Assembly: GCF_910592395.1 (NCBI RefSeq)
Contig: NC_088317.1
Location: 5,640,001-5,704,000, forward strand
Source: Lineus longissimus
Lineage: Eukaryota; Nemertea; Pilidiophora; Heteronemertea; Lineidae
Reading direction: 5' to 3'
Length of the DNA stretch: 64,000 bases
Part shown: positions 48,930 through 59,302 of the stretch, piece after piece
Position numbering within the stretch: the stretch's first letter is position 1
Layout: each line of letters opens with the position of its first letter
The notes under the pieces: generated by a model
Database searches by the model: none
What the model was told of the DNA's origin: nothing
Seen by the model: only the letters and a program-made list of their open reading frames with translations
Program-made: the position numbers and the translations under genes

Positions 48930-49815
48930 AGGAAAATTCGTCCCCGGATAATTCGTCCCCGGAAAATTCGTCCCCGCAAATTCGTCCCCGGATAATTCGT
49001 CCCCAAGGAAAATTCGTCCCCGGATAATTCGTCCCCTAGGAAAATTCGTCCCCGGATAATTCGTCCCCGAGGATAATTCGTCCCCAAGGAAAATTCGTCC
49101 CCGGATAATTCGTCCCCGAGGATAATTCGTCCCCTAGGAAAATTTGTCCCCGAGAATAATTCGTCCCCAGAAAATTTTACAAAGTTGAAAGTTTCTGACT
49201 TTACTTTCTAAGACCCTTAAGTCTTGTCGAATGGACTGTAGTAATAACTACTACTTTCGATTTTTCTCATTCAGTGTGACATCTCTCTTTACTAATTACT
49301 CTTTACTAGTTACCTACCCCACTATTTTTATAGTAGGTAGAGGTAGGCAGGCAAAATATTTTATTGAAGAATTTAGAGCTTTTCTTTCATTCTGACCAGT
49401 AAAAATACTTATTTGAAGAAAAAAAAAATTATTTCGCCTGCCTACCTCTACCTACTATGAAAAAAGTGGAGTAGGTAACTAGCTAGTAGGGTAGTAAATA
49501 GAGATATAACACTGAATGAGAAAAGTCGAAAGGAGTAGGTAGTAGTTATTACTGGAAAGTAATGTCAGAAACTTTTAACTTTTGTTAAATTTTCCGGGGA
49601 CGAATTATCCTCGGGGACGTATATTCCGGGGACGAATTTTCCTCAGGGACGAATTTTCCAGGGACGAATTATCCGCGGGGACGAATTATCTGGGGACGAA
49701 TTTTCCAGGGACGAATTTTCCTCGGGGACGAATTTTCCAGGGACGAATTTTCCTAAGGGAAGAATTTTCCGGGGACGAGTTTTCCGGGGACGAATTATCC
49801 GGGGACGAATTTTCC
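48930..49815. mobile_element. Foldback element with tandem-repeat arms
   Basis: The left arm (48930-49170) repeats AATTCGTCCCCGGATAATTC with variable spacers. The right arm (49590-49815) is the same in reverse. Inside these, 49175-49345 and 49435-49590 are also inverted copies (GTAGTAATAACTACTACTTTCG against CGAAAGGAGTAGGTAGTAGTTATTAC, and CCTACCTCTACCTACTA). Only about 90 bp in the centre is unpaired. There is no transposase. Confidence 0.8.
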
Positions 49816-50612
49816 TAGAGCCCTTTTCTTGGGTCTTTTCTGAAACCTATAGTGTAATGCCACCAGGGGCCGTCCGGCCGACTCTCCCGAGAAAATAGCA
49901 CTGCACGAAAACAGTCTGAAAAGACTCGTTCTTTACCATGCGATGTCCGGCGATTCTGGCAAGTAAGTGTTTTTGGATACTTCGGACTTTATCCGGTGTA
50001 AGGGAGGAAAGTACAGTACTCAGTGAAAGCCCCACAAGCTCAGGATGCATGCTTAGACTCGTTGTTTTTTTCTTGACGATAAAAAAGTCAAGCTTGTAGT
50101 TTACAATACAACTTCTCACATAAATTTAATATACTATTGCCTCGAGATACACATGTAATCTGGATGATGAAACCTATAAGGACACTTCTTCCCAGGACAT
50201 TCAAAGCTGTTACACCATTGTGTAATTTTTTTTAGTGTTGCGGATTCTGAGTTCTCTCATTGCTTGGGAACGCTGAAAGATAGATTGACGCGTATTTCTA
50301 TGTCCCCCCTTTCATTGAAAAGTCATGGACTCTCTAGCGGTTCTGTCATGGAAACACTCACATATGGGGAACAGACGTTACACAGGAGGTGTAAACGTTT
50401 GAAATGTCCTAGGATAGAATGCCCTGGTAATAAAGAAATCCATTATGCGCTTCTCCGATATTGACTATCAAGGTCTCTATTGAAACATACACATGTACAG
50501 TAATCCATTAGAAAACAATAGGGCCGCACACTTTTACAGGGGGATATTTTCACTGCAACACCGGGATTATCTCGAGACACTCCTGCTATCTTTTTAACAT
50601 CATATTTCATTT
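49816..50612. other. Downstream of the APD-like gene, no gene seen
   Basis: This holds only short unsupported frames. It presumably includes the 3' UTR of the minus-strand gene that ends at 50613. Confidence 0.4.
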
Positions 50613-51863
50613 TCAATAAAGCCAAACATTGCTGTATTTCCTAATAGGATCTTTAGAATGTTTTGCCAAGATGGGGGTATATTCTTCTGGTCTCCCCTGC
50701 GCTCTCTGACAGGCGTAAATGATGCCAGAACCTAAACTCCCAAGCGCCACTGGCACGAGTAGAAACAAAAACAAGTATATATAAATATTTGGCGCACATC
50801 TATAGTATAAATACGGAATTGGTTTTTGGTCTCTGGTTTCAATAACATTTTGCGCATTATTCCTGTCACTTTCGTCCTTTTTATCAAGGTCATTTCGAAA
50901 TTTTCCTGTAGGTGGCGCGACCAGAATTCCGCTCTCGCGATATTCGACGTTGTCGTCGTCTGCTTCATATCTTACTGGCACTTTGCCAGACCGGTTGAAG
51001 AAAGGCACGTCCACTATAACTGTTTGATAAGAGTTGAACCTGTAGTCAAGGTAACAATATTTCACATTCTTGCAAAAATTTTCGCTTGCTGTCAGATCGA
51101 TTCGTGTTCGCTTCACGGAAAATATGACAGAAAATTCAACTTTCTCTGCCCCGCCTGGGTCGAACTTCTCAGGGGTGAAGACAAAACTGACGAATTCATT
51201 ATTATTTTCAAAATTAAACTCTTTTTCGAATTTTGTACCAGTTAAGTCTCTTTTTGATTCAAAATGTCTCTTCCACCACCGTCTTAGTTCGTCTTCCCCG
51301 CGCAAAATTGTCAGCGATATCGGCGTCACGGATGTGACGTTTGCGATAACGTCACTCCCGCGGAGCAGATAGAAAGGAAATGTTGCGGATTCATTCACAG
51401 TCAATCTAATTTCATGACGTTCTGAGTAAGAAAATCGTTCTTTTTCTGTCCTTGGGTTATTCTCAAATGAATAAAAATCGGCCCGTTTCGTGCTATTTAT
51501 TTCGAGCGCATCACAAAATAAACTAGATGTCTTCGCCACGAGGCGTCGCTGATCAAATGGTGCAATTACGTGCGTTACTCCATTGAAAACTACAAAACGT
51601 AGTGAAAATCCGAAGAATATTGCTAGGAGAGTCAGCCACACCCAAAGAATCAGTATCCGTACGCCTGGCCCCATTTTAAGAAAGCACAAACAAGGTCCGA
51701 TTAGTAGGAACAAGGCTGTGGTCAGAATGATTGAGAAGAGGGTGCAGGCTTTCCGGACGATGGTACCAATGGAGACATGTTCGTGTTCTTCTGCGTGGAC
51801 GGAAGAGTTCGCGTTGTATTGCTGATGTGGAGGGCGCGCGTGTCCTGGGAACGGATCCCCCAT
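50613..51863 (-). CDS. Multi-pass membrane protein, possibly APD1-4-like, single coding exon
   Basis: The frame from ATG at 51863 gives 416 residues. An intron acceptor (TTTTCTTCAG) sits just 5' at about 51877, so the 5' UTR is probably spliced. Hydrophobic helices lie at about residues 36-60, 67-92 and 350-385. Between them is a roughly 250-residue extracytoplasmic-type region with several NxS/T sites and Cys pairs (NFCKNVKYCYLDYRF). FPFYLLRGSDV and a LDYRFNSYQTV segment recall the middle domain of APD1-4 ubiquitin ligases, but I see no C-terminal RING; the tail is short (about 35 residues). The family call is tentative. The base composition fits a host gene, and there are no transposon motifs. 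Confidence 0.7.
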   Translation of the reverse strand: MGDPFPGHARPPHQQYNANSSVHAEEHEHVSIGTIVRKACTLFSIILTTALFLLIGPCLCFLKMGPGVRILILWVWLTLLAIFFGFSLRFVVFNGVTHVIAPFDQRRLVAKTSSLFCDALEINSTKRADFYSFENNPRTEKERFSYSERHEIRLTVNESATFPFYLLRGSDVIANVTSVTPISLTILRGEDELRRWWKRHFESKRDLTGTKFEKEFNFENNNEFVSFVFTPEKFDPGGAEKVEFSVIFSVKRTRIDLTASENFCKNVKYCYLDYRFNSYQTVIVDVPFFNRSGKVPVRYEADDDNVEYRESGILVAPPTGKFRNDLDKKDESDRNNAQNVIETRDQKPIPYLYYRCAPNIYIYLFLFLLVPVALGSLGSGIIYACQRAQGRPEEYTPILAKHSKDPIRKYSNVWLY

Positions 51864-51879
51864 CGTTGATGACACTGAA

Positions 51880-53090
51880 GAAAAGCATCAGACTCATTAT
51901 TAGCGTATAGTAGCTTACTGTACAGTTGTACAGGTGCCGTCGCGACTTTCGAGAATGATACGCTTCAAGTAAATTCAGGCCTTTGAGGCACACCTTGATA
52001 GCCACGACACCTCCTGGTGGAGTTTACAGTAGTAGAACACTTTCGTAAAACGTATGAGAGCACAAACTTACCACCACTGTTGACGGAAAGGACTGGTCAT
52101 GAGAAATATCCTTACGTGCAATAACAATGTTTCGAGTGCAACAAGTTATTTTGTCTATGCGTCATTATCACACGGTTGTTTGGCAAACCTCTTCAACATC
52201 TCTCCATAAACCGATACGAGATGATTGTCCTGTTTTTAAAGCAGATTGTTGGGACACCATTGACCTCTTCTGTGCACACGCTAATTATGACTGCTTACAG
52301 TCGATATCGATTCGACACGAAATTAATCAGAAATATTTGCAAGACCTACTGACCTACTTCGATAACTCAATGATGAATATCAAGTGATTGACTTTGTTAT
52401 ACGAAGACGGGCGTACTAACAAAAATAACTGTAAAATCTGCAAGAGCCGTTCAAGCTTTCCGAGTGGCAACACTGCGTCTGTGAAAAGCAAAAACCCGGT
52501 TGTTCAAGAGCACACGTTATCCCTTACGGTTTTAATAGGTTACATTTTCTCTTGCCGTTAATCCCATTCAAATTTTGAAAATCCCATTGCCGTTGACCAT
52601 GTCACTACGGCTCCTGACCAGTTTAATAGTAATAGAGAGATTTCACACAATTTGGCCCCGTATAAACGGCCTTGACTTGTTGATTCGGTCCACTGGCAGC
52701 ACGGTGTACCGAGTACAGTCACTCATGTCACCTCAATTGACACTCATATCCCAATGCAACGAAAGCTTGACATTTCTAATGTCAGACAAATATTCGGACA
52801 ATACTTGTCAGACAAGCCGTAAACCAACTTCACTTGAAAGTCTGTGTATTGTTTGCTTACCTTTGGATGGACACACACAGATGGAACAGACGTGTCAGGT
52901 CGCTATAAAAGGTAAGTCTCGGGAAACTACTGCCGTACAGCTTCATCGAACGACAAAACTAAAGGTAAGTCAGCCAGCCACACCACTTTATCATGTTTCA
53001 GATGATGAATGCTACTAATATCTCTATATGAAGATTTTGAATGTTTTGATTGGTATTTCATCTGTTCTGAACAACAGATATTGACTGTTT
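51880..53090. other. Intergenic DNA, no gene supported
   Basis: The longest frame here (52575-53018) has no recognisable domain and no clear splice or promoter context. The region between the APD-like gene and the 123-bp duplication may include promoters of both neighbours. Confidence 0.5.
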
Positions 53091-53095
53091 CGCAC

Positions 53096-53341
53096 GCCTG
53101 TAACCACTTATGCAAGGGTAATTTTCATTCTTTTGGCACGAAATCTTTCGTCATGGTCGCTGAAGCGTCTCAATATGGCGGGAGATAGGCCGACTTGATA
53201 TACTATAGGCCTACGTCACGACTGTAACCACTTATGCAAGGGTAATTTTCATTCTTTTGGCACGAAATCTTTCGTCATGGTCGCTGAAGCGTCTCAATAT
53301 GGCGGGAGATAGGCCGACTTGATATACTATAGGCCTACGTC
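53096..53341 (+). repeat. 123-bp tandem duplication upstream of the peptide gene
   Basis: TGTAACCACTTATGCAAGGG to CCTACGTCACGA occurs twice (about 53096-53218 and 53219-53341) and is nearly perfect. It lies 235 bp before the peptide ATG, so it may duplicate promoter elements or a 5' exon. Confidence 0.9.
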
Positions 53342-53574
53342 ACGATTTAAGTTTATAGGCGACCATGCAAATGTGCGTTGATTACCCTTCGTTCCATATG
53401 CAGTTTAAAATGTTATTCGTTTTAGCCTCATACCATGCTTATACCATGCTCATACGATCGCGGTTTCAGGTGCACAAAAGTAGCGTACGCGTTTTCAGTT
53501 GAAGTTTATCCCGCCTTAGGAATTGGTCGGGCTACACAGTCCTCTTCTTTAAAACCTCTTGCTCTCTTACAGAA

Positions 53575-53769
53575 ATGGCACGAGTCGCAATCATTGCTTT
53601 GTTGTTGTTAGTCGTCATTGTGAGCACAATGGCTGCAGACGAGAAGTTCGAGCAGCATTCCGCTCTTAAACGGGACCTCGACAGATTTATCCGTCGTCGT
53701 AAGCCAACATGTTACTGGCACGTAACCAAGGAGGGCTACCGCAGACGTCACTGCATAGGGCGGCAATAA
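53575..53769 (+). CDS. Short secreted cationic peptide precursor
   Basis: It encodes 64 residues. Residues 1-20 are a textbook signal peptide (MARVAIIALLLLVVIVSTMA). A short propeptide with KR and RRR processing sites follows. The likely mature part after RRR has two cysteines 13 apart (CYWHVTKEGY then RRRHC) and is strongly basic and aromatic, ending IGRQ. One disulphide could close a beta-hairpin, as in arenicin-type antimicrobial peptides, or a cyclic neuropeptide; I recognise no known family. The ATG sits two bases after an acceptor-like CTCTCTTACAG, so a 5' noncoding exon is likely. AATAAA at 54153-54158 is a suitable polyadenylation signal. Confidence 0.65.
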   Translation: MARVAIIALLLLVVIVSTMAADEKFEQHSALKRDLDRFIRRRKPTCYWHVTKEGYRRRHCIGRQ

Positions 53770-54472
53770 CCGCACTACCACGGCCCCATACGGTCACCAA
53801 GGACGCCAATGGTGATGCAAACAAAGGGGGGGGGAGCTCAGCTCTACATCTGATTGGTTTATCTTCAAACAAGACACTTTAGTTCATCCAAAAGATGCAT
53901 TAACCTGACTCACGAATGCACGATCGATCCCACGGTCAGTGCATCCCAAATGCACTGAAGTCAACGATTGATTCAAATTACAACTCAAGCACACGTGGAC
54001 TAGGTTGTCTCTGCAACGATTGTTTTGATATCAAGTGATTTGTTTGGAGATTTTGCATCACAGACGAGATGTATCGACCGACACCAGAATTCGTAGAAGA
54101 CTTCAGATTATTTCCGTAATCATATCTGTAGCTATCTGAATCCCAGAGCTAAACAATAAAATGGTTCAATCAGAAGCAATTTATTTGTCGCTTTGGTTTT
54201 GTATGCAGGGTTTCATAATCGACATCTACACTTCATCTAGGAGGAGTCGGGTAATCAGGCAAAGATTTTTCATGGTCAAATAATAATTCTTACTAAGAGA
54301 GAGAGAGTGTCCCCGTAACCATCGCTTAAGTATTCAGGAGCCGAGCCACGAGTCCTGAGTCCAGTATATATAATTAGGGAAGCCATCTGATATGAGAGGG
54401 TCCAGAAAGAACTGACAATGTCAGGTGTCTCCCTCTGGGAGTCATATACCAGCGGACCGCCGTGTCTGGAGG
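53770..54472. other. Peptide gene 3' UTR and flank
   Basis: This includes AATAAA at about 54155 followed by AAATGG. Beyond about 54290, DNA of the Ty3-like LTR may begin (a GAGAGAGAGAG tract, then TGTCCCCG), but the upstream part of the LTR does not match the 3' copy. Confidence 0.4.
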
Positions 54473-55149
54473 AGGTCAGGGGGAGGATACGGGGTCGCCG
54501 GGATGAGAGGGAAAAGGATAAAGTCATGCGGAAAATTGCTGCCACAACTAATGATTTGGAAATAGAGTTTGGGCGAAATAAACATCACCGAACTTTAACA
54601 AGAGGATTTATGATTGATTTATGATTATTAGCGGAGTCGCTAAGGAGGAAACATAACACGCCCAACGTGGAAAAACCACTTTTATTCGCCATTCGGAATG
54701 GCGATTTTTCATCCTCACGTGGGTTGCAGAACGTTATAGTAGGCTTACATCATGTACATGCACACAAGCCCGGTGTACAGAACAGCATACATCGCTGTGT
54801 AGACAGTGAGTAACAGTGTACATGCGTAGACTTGCACAGCTTCATTTTCGTTGTTGATTGCGTCGGGTTTCCACCGAGCTGACTGTCATGAACTAGGCTA
54901 TGCAAACTATGATGATTCAAGTATAAGGTCACAGGATCAGGGATAAGCATGATAGGCTGATCTCCAGACAAAATACTAGAAGTCAGGACGGTTTTTTTTC
55001 TGTGGCCCTCATTGTCCTACTCATACTGAGTAGCCTGTTAGTGAATTCAGAATTGTGCTACTGAAAATTAACTTGTGCCTAGTAGATTGTGAATTGTGAA
55101 CTGTCCACTGTCTACTGTCCACCCTGACTCGGCCCGCCACCAGCTGCCA

Positions 55150-55330
55150 CATCACACTTGACGATCAACCATCTCCAAATACTTGACGATCAACCATCTC
55201 CAAATACTTGACGATCAACCATCTCCAAATACTAGACGATCAACCTTCTCCAAATAATATACTTGATGATCAACCATCTCAGCATACTTGACGATCAACC
55301 ATCTCAAAAGACTTGACGATCAACATCATC
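55150..55330 (+). repeat. 25-26-bp tandem repeat in the Ty3-like leader
   Basis: ACTTGACGATCAACCATCTC and about five more bases recur about seven times with small length changes, between primer-binding site and gag. Confidence 0.9.
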
Positions 55331-55481
55331 TCTAGACTATGCTATTTTGAAACAGACTCTTAACTCCAGTAGACTATAGGCTACATTTACACCATCAACA
55401 TTTCACTTACCACTCAGATGACATTACATTGATTAACATTACCTGCTTGTCGCCATACCATTATATCAATTTTTAATCATC

Positions 55482-55660
55482 ATGGCTGCCGTCCGTCAAA
55501 TAGATTTTTTGCCTCCACCTTACAGCGGCGAAGTCATCAACCATAACAAATGTCGGGCACTTTTTTTTTCTTTTCTTGATTACTTGCAGGCTCAAGACCT
55601 CATGCACTGCCCCAGCCGTCGCAGGGGAGATGGCTCATGTCATCGACCTCTTCCGCCTAA
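55482..55660 (+). pseudogene. Ty3-like gag N-terminal part
   Basis: It starts MAAVRQIDFLPPPYSGEV and is related to the gag at 1115. A frameshift falls between 55593 and 55630, and the Harbinger element then splits the gene at the TAA at 55658-55660. Confidence 0.75.
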
Positions 55661-56377
55661 AGCAGGGTGTGCACTAGTAAAATATTAGCAACATTTTACC
55701 AACATTTTTACAACGATTTTGCAACAAGCCTTTCAAGGCCCTGTGTACACTAGCAACAAATTAGCAACATTTTTACAACATGTTGCTAAATTGTTGCAAA
55801 CTTTTTAGCCGGAACAAAGGGAAAATAGGTATTTTGGAGGGAAAATGGATGATTCCAAGGAGAGAAGATGTTTTTTGAGTGCTTCTGCAGCAATTTCAGC
55901 TGTCATTGTTGAGAGGCGGAAGAGGCGGCGAAATAAACCAAAGAGACCAGGCCCTGGATCAAAATGAGGGTGGATCATGGGGCATATCACTGCCAGTTAA
56001 AGGAGTTGCGGCTGATTGACAAGCCATCATACAAAAACTTCCTGCGAATGGATGAAACTGCATTCGAAGAACTTCTTGAAAAGGTTTCACCACCCATTAC
56101 GAAGCAAGACACTCATTTGAGAGTTGCTATACCAGCCGCTTATTCAAGTCACATGACCTCAGGTAGATCACATGACGCAAATCCTTTTTCTGATTGGCTG
56201 AAGAGTTTGCAACATTTTTACAACATGCAACAAAGAATTGCAACAATTTTACAACAATTTTACAATGTTGAAAGACGCGTTTTTTTCTGTACACACTACG
56301 CAACATTTTTGCAACATTTGTTGCAACTGGAAATGTTGTAAAAATGTTGCTAATATTTTACTAGTGTACACAGGCCT
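55661..56377 (+). mobile_element. PIF/Harbinger derivative, 717 bp, inserted in gag
   Basis: TAA target duplications lie at 55658-55660 and 56378-56380. The inverted ends (AGCAGGGTGTGCACTAG, AGGCCTGTGTACACTAG) continue as TAAAATATTAGCAACATTT. Inside, an N-terminal piece of a Harbinger transposase survives. The catalytic half and the second gene (Myb-like) are absent, so this is a deletion derivative. Confidence 0.9.
55831..56200 (+). pseudogene. Harbinger transposase N-terminal fragment
   Basis: A Lys/Arg-rich start (RRKRRRNKPKRPGPG) is followed, after a stop and frame change at about 55965, by HGAYHCQLKELRL, then SYKNFLRMDETAFEELL and ITKQDTHLR. This order is the classic N-terminal region of HARBI1-like nucleases. 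All DDE residues would lie downstream and are missing. Confidence 0.8.
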
Positions 56378-56380
56378 TAA

Positions 56381-58245
56381 CCCTGGTTGATGAAGCCCGA
56401 CTATGGATCCAAGGCAAAGTCTTTGCAACCATTGACGAGATGCAAAACAGATTCATACATAGATTCAGTTCCACGCACTCTGTATTTGCCAATGTAAAAC
56501 TATTTGACAATTTAGCCTATAAATCTGGCGATAGCGCCGAACAACATCTTGGTAAGATCCGTATTGCTGCCCAGCGCATCAACTACGGGGAACAACAGGT
56601 CAGAAATAAGTTTCTCCAATCACTGCCGCAGAAATGTCAGGCCGCTGTTGTCATGTCAGCCCCTGCTGACGCCAATGCTAACGCCTTGGCAGAGCATGCA
56701 CAGCGATACCTCGATGTCATTGATTCTTCTCCTTCCTCCGTGTCCTTCCAGGTCCCTCCTAAAGCTGCTCACGCTGCATCTTTCAGCACAGATGCCCTAC
56801 AACGGATCAAAGACCTTAGTGAGGAGGTTCGGCTACTGAAACTGGCCAGTCAGCAGCACGTCCTTCACACTTCAGACAGCTGCCACAGATCAACAGATCG
56901 TGATAGGAACAGCAACGCCCACCGATCCCCGTCCCCGTTTCGGCAGAGTGCCCGCTCGGACACTCGTGGTCGCCAGCGGTCCCAGAGCCCCCGGAGGGAT
57001 GTTCAAAAGCCCCCCTGTCACTTCTGTGGCCGTCCCGGTCATTACTGGCGTCGGTGCAACGCCATGCAGCGACAAATTGATAGTGGTCGGCTTCCCCCCG
57101 ACTTTCAGCCTGCGCCATCATCCCACCGATCATATGACGGGCAGAGACAGCCCCCGTCTCCTTACGGTAGTTCACAGCATTATGGAGGCCACTCCTTCCT
57201 ACAGTACGGTGGTCAACCACCCAACAAGCAGAATCATCAGTATGGCGGGTACCCCCCTCCCCACAGTCTCACCAGAGTTTTTAGGTGCGGGCCAGACAGA
57301 ACTCCAGACTGTCCTGACCCCTCCTGGATCTATTTATACTGCTCAGAATATTTAGGGGATGAAGAGGATGTCACCCTCCAACTTCACCCTCGTAACTATG
57401 CCAAGGGGCATCTCCCTACTGGAGAGGGACTCGTCGTTTTATTTGATAGTGGGGCTACCCAAACCTTAGTCAGCCAGTCTTGTATTTCTCGCTCACGTTT
57501 TCTTTCCACTCTCCCACTGAGTAAGATTGATCCCGTTAAGTTACGGATTGGTAATGGAGAGTTCTTACATGCCACCACCGCCATTCAGATCCCTCTTACT
57601 ATACAACATCACAAATTCAAATTGTATTGTATTATTGCAGAGAATCTCTCCGGCCCGGATATCTTGTTAGGGAACAGCACCTTGACCGAGTTGAAGGGGT
57701 CGCTCGACTTCACCACTGGTCGCTTCATCGTTCGCCATCGGAAGATAAGGTTTATTACGCAGCACACACTTCAGGTAAAGCCAAACGAGACAAAAACTGT
57801 GTCACTCCGTGGTCATATTCCATCAGCCTTGAAAAATTCTGAGATTGTCCTTCAATCCACACCTCATTTATCGAAGTTTTGTCCTAGTCATATGCTCGTC
57901 AAGCTGCAAAAAGGCGTTGCTTGCATTCAAGTAAAGAACACCACACGGAAGCCTGTCTGTTTCAGACAGGGACAACCCCTTGCATATACCGACCTTGAAG
58001 ATTTCATTCATGCCTGTGAGCCCATTCCTCGTCATTCTCTTCATGTCGCACAACAGGCCCCTGTTCATCAGTCAAACATGAACAGGTATCCCTTCTTGTG
58101 TCCTGAAAGTGAGCTGTCAAACCTGACAGAGGCACAGGTCTTTCGTAAGTACATTTCATTGGATAATACCTTGTTGGACACAGGTGAACATGAGGAGGTT
58201 TTTCAGCTGTTAGAGAAACAAAGGGAAGCGTTCAGTCTATGGTGA
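56381..58245 (+). pseudogene. Ty3-like gag C-terminal part and protease
   Basis: Beyond the Harbinger the gag resumes with LVDEARLWIQGKVF and contains RFSSTHSVFANV. A CCHC knuckle CHFCGRPGHYWRRC lies at about 57018-57060. The aspartic protease has the active-site DSGATQTLV (about 57450) and the later GPDILLGNSTL strand. The frame stops at 58243-58245 at the point where reverse transcriptase should follow without a break. Confidence 0.85.
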
Positions 58246-59302
58246 GTTGGGCAAGTGCCCTAACTTCTCTGTCGATTTTCAACTCGCGGACACCACCCCA
58301 TTTCACATCCGGCCTTACCCCATCTCGGAAGGCAATAAGAAGATTGTTGATGAAGAGTTACACAAATAAGTTCTCCTTGGTGTTCTGGGTAAAGGACAGA
58401 CTGCGTATACCAATCCTGTTATGTTGTTGAAAAAGAAAGGCACCACAGAGAGGCGCGTCGTGTTGGATTTTTGTTTTCTTAACAGCAGAGTGCAGGTTGC
58501 TAATCAGACATACACGTCCTTACAGACTGCATTGCAGCGTATTGGTCACTCGGAGTGCAGAGTTATGAGTGTCATTGACCTGAAAAGCGCTTTCCACAGT
58601 CTGCAACTCTGAGTCTTCGCAGGCTGCCACAGGGATATCTGCATATGAAGGTGGCCCTCATTACTTTTACAAACGTCTTCCACAGGGGCTTCATCTCAGT
58701 CCTGCTGTCTATCAACAAAAGATTGATCAAGTTTGGCCACTATTCCAGGCTCGTATGACTTTGCTATTGCCATTCATGATGACATTATTATATTTAGCAA
58801 GGACAAAACACACCACAAGCGTCATCTCGCCGCCGTCTTTTCTGCTCTGAGTCGACATGGTTTGAAGATCTCCCCCAGAAAGTGTCACCTCTTCCGTGAT
58901 CGTGTCACTTACATGGGCCACATCTTGTCTGTTTCTCCGGCTGGCATAGTCCACATCCAAGCTATGAATGACAAGTGCGCTGCCATTCGTAATATGCCTA
59001 CCCCTCGTACTCCACGGCAGGTCAAAAGGTTTGTAAGTGCTGTCACATATTTGAGCATGTACCTCCCCAAGTTGCAGGCACTTCTCAGGCCACTTCACGA
59101 GTTAACCCGGAAAGGCAAGCCATTTCAGTGGACGGCTGTTCACGACAAGGCATATTCGGAGGTCAAGGCTCTCTTAGTCACGCCACCTGTTTTATGTGCC
59201 CCCAATGGCCAAGGGCTTTACCGCCTCTATTCTGACACATCACGGGTCGCCAGAGGCTCCTATCTCACACAGGAGTTGGATGGGTGTGAACCAAGGGTGT
59301 GA
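58246..59302 (+). pseudogene. Ty3-like reverse transcriptase, broken
   Basis: Pieces in three frames are visible: PFHIRPYPISEGNKKIV, then RRVVLDFCFLNSRVQV, then VIDLKSAFHSLQL (first catalytic Asp), a stop at about 58611, and from 58733 the YxDD-equivalent AIHDDIIIFSK, where Tyr is replaced by Ile and the variable residue is His. The palm and thumb segment GHILSVSPAGI and a TPRTPRQVKRFV segment follow. The first RNase H strand (RLYSDTSRVARGSYL) sits before a frame break at about 59300. Confidence 0.8.

Noticed and set aside
52575-53018. 147-codon plus-strand frame
   Set aside because: No domain, splice context or repeat homology; length is compatible with chance in this region.
54418-54624. 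Plus-strand frame near 54.4 kb
   Set aside because: It overlaps the LTR-like direct repeat, and the matching stretch at 63.4 kb does not keep the frame.
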